Assembly: GCA_948470475.1 (NCBI GenBank)
Contig: OX419346.1
Span: forward strand, 20,396,917 to 20,460,916
Direction: 5' to 3'
Length of the DNA stretch: 64,000 nt
Source of the DNA: Galaxea fascicularis
Lineage: Eukaryota > Cnidaria > Anthozoa > Scleractinia > Euphylliidae
Shown here: positions 59,632-64,000 of the stretch, in pieces
Layout: every line of letters starts with the position of its first letter
Numbering within the stretch: the first letter of the stretch is position 1
Notes under the pieces: generated by a model
What the model saw: the letters and a program-made list of their open reading frames with translations, nothing else
Told to the model about the DNA's origin: nothing
Databases searched by the model: none
Translations under genes and position numbers: made by a program

Positions 59632-60427
59632 GTAACGTATCCGTTTTCATACCTTTAACCCCCAAAAGCCTTGGAGTGATCCGCATCGAATTTTATGAGG
59701 AGAATTAAGGACAGGATCGTCCTATAGCAATTGTGTAGGGGACCACAGTCAAATAACAATTTCAATTTTGATGTAGCGATTTAAAGGGTTAACACACCAC
59801 GTATACATCAGCAGTTTATTTGGACCCTTGCCTAAATGAGACTCCGCTGCAATGGCTGCCGGGTCGCCAGGGACCCATATACTGTAATGATGCGGCACCG
59901 TTACTGCTTGAAGAATTTTAGTGAAAGTTGAAATGCACCGCGCTGTTACTGTCAAATGCCTAGCGTGTTGTTCGAACTTAACTTTAGCACCCAATCAATT
60001 CAGCAGAGCTCTCGATTTTCACCACTGAAAATGACCGTTTGTTCTGCTACCAAACGAAGAGTCTTCGCTTTGAACGCGCGCCCTCGGACAACACCAAAAA
60101 GACCCAGTTTTGTCTTGGCGTTTCCAATGCACAATAGTCTCCCAGAGCCCGTGGTCTGTACTTCCAGCACAGCTGGGTTCAAGGTCTTTCAGTTCTCTTC
60201 CCCATTTACTTATTTACTCTTTCAGCAGACCGAACATAAGCTATTTTACGGCAGCTTGTGCCGCTCGTCCAAAACTTCCGTGTTGATGCACGAGATGTTT
60301 TCTGGGTACGTGACTCCTTGGTAAAGTCGGCATGCAAGTGCGCCAATTCTTATTTCATCTATGTTTTGCATAAGCGTCGAGTCATGCAGTCCTACTGGCA
60401 AAATATTGTACCCACCGCATTACTTAC
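59629..60427. repeat. Near-identical 800-bp direct repeat, copy 2
   Basis: Second copy; similarity stops at TTACTTACA, after which copy 1 continues AGGCAAAACACG and copy 2 GTTTGAAAGGCC. Similarity also extends left at lower identity into the exon-like segments. Confidence 0.95.
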
Positions 60428-61670
60428 AGTTTGAAAGGCCTTAACAAGTGAGTAAGAATGGTACATTCTAATTTGAGAGATATTTTTTCATTCTTAAGAT
60501 ATTTAACGCATTTACTACTGTGCTGGCAAAAACTGGCCGCACAAGACTTGCATTCTTGAAAACGTTGCACCTTTCTCAATCGCACGAATATTGCCTTAAC
60601 TGTCAGTTTTGAGCGCAAAATGGAAAGTCCTTTAAATTTGGATATCAAACAAAGGCAAGAAAGGTAGCGATTTTTACTAAGTATGGCCGTTGGAGTTTGG
60701 ACCGGCAAAAACGAAAATGACCGTTTTTAACGTCAAAGAGAAACGACGAAAATGCCCCTTTTTGCGTTTATGGTTTTTAAAGAAATCATTGTCGAAAAAC
60801 CAAGCTTCAATTATTGTAACAAAACTCATTCCTTGGTTTAGCTTAGAAATGACTTTTTTTGTTTATATTCTTCTCTTTAGCGTAGACACAACCTTTTGTT
60901 TCAGTGCATTGGAGCCTTTCCGCCATTTTCAACATCTCAACCGTATTGCATGCTGGGAAATGACAAGAATTTTTGACAGCGCCCGTTCCTTCCCCCATTT
61001 TTTTCACATAAAAACTAAGTCTACAGCCACTCCGACCTACTTCCAAAAATTCGTGCTTGTGGTGATCTTCAGTGCTCACAAATTCCAAAATATGTGGCGG
61101 TAGGTCGAGAAATTCATCAATAGTCGAGTCCCAAAGGTACTATGTGTCTGACCGGCCAAATTTCCAGTGCGTCGAGTAACAAGCCAAATTCGACAACAAA
61201 GTACATCACCTTGCTCGGTTCTTTGAGAAAGTGGACTCTTAGCTACCGTCACGCTTAATGATGCTTATCAGGCAGCCACTACAGATGAAAAATGGCTGTA
61301 AACGTAGTAAAAACGCAAGGAAACCCAACTTGAACCGTTCTTGTAGCTCGACAATTGAAAAAAAAGCTACGTCAGAATGACGTTTTCAAAAACCTTGAGC
61401 CTCCAGTGCCTTAGGACAGCACCACTTTCCATGGTAGTTTCAAATAGAGAGTCACGAGATGCTATGGATTGTTTATGGGTGGAAAATCACTCCGAAAACG
61501 TAAAAATGGCTGGTAGTCAATGGGTTAAGTTTTTGCTTAAAAATTGATGGCGTCACAAATGGTCTAAGTAAGAATATAAATCACAAAATCAAGAATACCT
61601 CTGGAAATATTTGACTGATGCTATTCTAACTTTGCACCAGTAATGTGCATCAAATAAAATACAAAATGAC
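60428..61670. other. Region without a supported gene
   Basis: The longest frame (60690-61103, 137 codons) is unlike any family I know and lacks splice or repeat context. A GCATGCTGGGAAATG sequence near 60948 resembles a ZNF143-type site, weakly. Confidence 0.45.
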
Positions 61671-61678
61671 ACTGTGCT

Positions 61679-61692
61679 GTTGCCATGGCAAC
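61679..61692. promoter_or_regulatory. Perfect palindromic X-box (RFX site) upstream of IQCA1
   Basis: GTTGCCATGGCAAC is a full match to the RFX X-box consensus and a perfect palindrome. It lies 421 bp upstream of the proposed IQCA1 ATG. RFX factors drive cilia genes across animals. Confidence 0.75.
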
Positions 61693-61988
61693 AGTTTGGC
61701 TCGCCAGTCTATTTCATCAGAGATTCACTTTCCTCGAGTTTCAAGCATGGTTCACTTACGAGGACAGTAGACATAAGGGATATGGGAATCACGCGTGTTT
61801 CAAATACGACCATCTGTCACTCCTCGTCTGGTCAATGGAGATATTTGGTCTTTGGCAAACAAGGCCTGGAACCTAAACTAATTACCTAGGGTGTTACCTA
61901 GGGTGGGCCTCTCGGTTTCCGAATACGGAACAGCAGTATTGTTTTGCAGCGGTGTTTCAGTATAGCCATGCGCGGGCGTTTGAGAATC

Positions 61989-62002
61989 GTTGCTATGGCT
62001 AC
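61989..62002. promoter_or_regulatory. Second X-box-like site, proximal to the IQCA1 start
   Basis: GTTGCTATGGCTAC differs from the consensus at two positions and lies 110 bp upstream of the ATG, the usual place for an X-box in a cilia-gene promoter. Confidence 0.6.
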
Positions 62003-62112
62003 TTGCAAGATGAAAATATGGCGATTGGTTGTACGAGGGAAAGACAGATGCAGTGCAGCACCACATTTTAGATTTCTCCAAATGTAAGCGGTCTCGTATA
62101 AAGCTCTCCATC

Positions 62113-63540
62113 ATGTCACACAGGTAAGATCCAAAGAACCCTGACTGGTAGAGTTTATGGCTAAAACGTGAATGCAATCGGGAATCTGAGAGCAAGAAAC
62201 GTGAGCGCTCGAAACAAGATTTGCACAATCGTGTTGATCGTAACACCAGGGTGAACTCAGCTGCTTGAAGTTTTAAGTTTAACTTCATCTGTTACTTTCT
62301 AAATTATAGAGATATTTATGATAGGGAGCGTTTTGAGTGTCTTTGATTGTCCTGTATGTTTTGATCAGCTGTTTTAGCACGACTAGTTTGTTATTCTTCT
62401 TACAAGTACTTGTTCGTTGCTCGTTCGTTTTATTTGGTATATAAGTCTTAAGACTTATCATAGACCACTTGCGTTTTCATCGTTCTCCAAATACAACCAT
62501 TATACTATCGAAAGATGTTATCTTACAGATCAGATCCTTTGGATAGTTTTTTAGCTAACCCAGCTCTAAACTGTGATGTTATTGTAAAGGCGCCATGGTG
62601 CTACAGAATTTTCTATTATTGGTATTATTTCAATATTAATTTTGTTATATTCTGGGAACTTAATCTAGGTAGCTCTTTTGGGAATCTAACAAAACTTTAC
62701 TTCTGAAAATCAGAATTAGAATGAGAACTGCATATAGCGATTGCCACTTCTTCACAGAGAATTTGTCTAAACCATACAATCCTGGTTCAAGACTATATAT
62801 CTTTACCTTTGTATTTTTAATACAAGGAAGTACTAATAAATGAAAGCTTCTATAAAGTGTATTGTGTTTGAATTTTCAGTTATTATGGGAAACAATGGCT
62901 GGAATCCCAAGGTGCAATTCTCGACTTGCTGGAGGTTGAACTGCCACCTGAGCCTGCCAAGCCAGAAAAGGTATTCTAGAAACAAATTTGATGTTCACAG
63001 ATTAAGCATAGAGGGTGCTGATTTCTTTAAGCACTGGCGGCCAATCAAAACTGTCACCTGTTTCGGCAATGGAAGTTTGTTACTAATGCACAAATAATGA
63101 TTTTATTAAACTCAACTTTACCAGTCTCCTCTTCTTTGTTGATCACAGACCATGCAGGGGGATAGGCCAGAGGGGAGGGGAGGAGGGCAAAAAAGTATGG
63201 AGCACAAAACTGGAATTTCCAGGGAAATGGGGGACGGCAAACCAAAAACCCTTCCATAGGGGGAGGGGGGGGGATATGGATATTTTCTCGATTCACACAT
63301 CACAGACTCCTGTTACCAGTACCCTCTAAAGCCAATAACTCCAGGTTGGAAGAAGTTTTGTTTACATGAAAATACTCTGGAAAATGACCTTGTGCTGCCA
63401 CAGTTTTGCTCATAACTGGTGTTAATTTTACTTGCATTTTCTTTTTATTTTAGGATCGCATTGCTGCATTTCAAATGTTTGCTGTCATGTACATAAAATA
63501 TATCCAGATATTCAGAAAGATTGAAGAGTGCTATGATCAG
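62113..63540 (+). CDS. IQCA1: IQCA1/DRC11, first three coding exons (continues beyond window)
   Basis: Exons: 62113-62123 (11 coding nt, donor CAG|GTAAGA), 62880-62970, 63454-63540. They join in frame to begin M-S-H-S-Y-Y-G-K-Q-W. Exon 2 reads through ELPPEPAKPEK and exon 3 gives DRIAAFQMFAVMYIKYIQIF, then RKIEECYDQ. This matches the N terminus of IQCA1, which has the same MS-x-x-Y start, the E-LPPEP-KPEK block and a helical Y-I-Y-Q-F-R-K-E segment. IQCA1 (DRC11) is an IQ-motif AAA protein of the nexin-dynein regulatory complex in motile cilia. The 11-nt first exon was chosen because its phase and sequence fit exactly; its donor is strong. The third exon ends at a weaker GTTGGA donor. IQ and AAA domains lie outside the window. 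Two X-box sites lie upstream. Confidence 0.88.
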
Positions 63541-63739
63541 GTTGGAATGACTTTGTTCCAGACAGTCTGTATTTTAAATCAGCCACATTGTCTAAAGCAA
63601 CTACCCTATTGACTCTTTATACTGTATACCATGAGCAAAACATTAGTCATGATCTCCTGCAACGTAAGTTCACAGACCTTTCAAGGACGTTTCATTGAGG
63701 ACTGAACAACCACTGTAGACCATCGACCCTTTAACTCTT

Positions 63740-63990
63740 AAATTCCCAATATCAACATGTATATTCTCCTAACAGTTGAAGGGCTTGGGAGAAGAATGTC
63801 CTCACAATTTTCGGTCATTTTTTTTTGTTATCAGATATTTCATATGATGTTGTAACATGTTGGGGGAATTGGTAATAAATGTTGACTGACCCCTGTTGAT
63901 CATTTACTATATTCTCATTATGCCATGTATGGACAAACTAGTGAACATGATAAGGAGAAGTTAGATTGTGATCACTGTTTGGATGTAAGA
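63740..63990. repeat. Diverged relative of repeat family A
   Basis: AATTCCCAATATCAACATG at the left and ATAAGGAGAAGTTAGATTGTGATCACTG at the right form the two ends; the right end is the inverse of the family's TAACTTCTCCTTA block. Lies in an intron of IQCA1. Confidence 0.45.
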
Positions 63991-64000
63991 AGTTAATTAA

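Noticed and set aside
60690..61103. 137-codon open frame with hydrophobic segments
   Set aside because: No recognisable motif, no neighbouring exons, and AT-rich sequence of this length can be open by chance.
61878..62288. 136-codon minus-strand open frame overlapping the IQCA1 first exon
   Set aside because: No family resemblance; the plus-strand exon has an exact phase and sequence fit to IQCA1.

Overview
This is nuclear DNA from an animal. Genes are split into many short exons with GT-AG introns, two genes encode parts of cilia, and one intron carries an intron-borne Ty1/copia retrotransposon. AT-rich sequence, many foldback elements, tRNA-derived SINEs and LINE 3' tails fill the rest. 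The gene set and repeats look most like an anthozoan cnidarian, probably a stony coral; that assignment is inference from recall of similar sequences, not from a search.

Layout. (1) 413-27503 (+): 32 exons of one large gene whose 5' end lies left of the window. I joined the exons by reading phase; they sum to 3705 nt (1234 residues plus stop) in one unbroken frame. The protein has an N-terminal part and helical solenoid, a small Cys cluster, a seven-blade RCC1-type propeller and a C-terminal helical region with a degenerate RING-like end. Its introns hold a 3.8 kb inverted-repeat transposon, an N-terminally truncated copia element, a 36-bp minisatellite, a LINE tail, a SINE and several foldbacks. 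(2) 28721-31220 (-): a complete five-exon CFAP276-like gene for a ciliary microtubule inner protein. (3) 31526-39970 (+): a complete seven-exon FAM120-family gene (XPG/PIN-like N terminus, RG-rich RNA-binding C terminus), head to head with CFAP276 across about 305 bp. (4) 44028-44727 (-): a BTB/POZ gene broken by a frame-disrupting deletion. (5) 51483-52436 (+): an intronless rhodopsin-class GPCR. (6) 62113 to the right edge (+): the first three coding exons of IQCA1/DRC11, a nexin-dynein regulatory complex AAA protein. Gene-poor stretches from 45 to 51 kb and 52.5 to 61.6 kb hold repeats and a near-identical direct duplication of about 800 bp.

The most informative biology is that both cilia genes carry RFX X-box-like palindromes about 100 bp upstream of the ATG, and IQCA1 has a second, perfect copy farther upstream. 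I did not find a wholly new multi-gene system. The best candidates for novelty are the solenoid/RCC1/RING-like protein, the 3.8 kb element with GTTTAAAC subterminal repeats, and a duplicated exon-like block.
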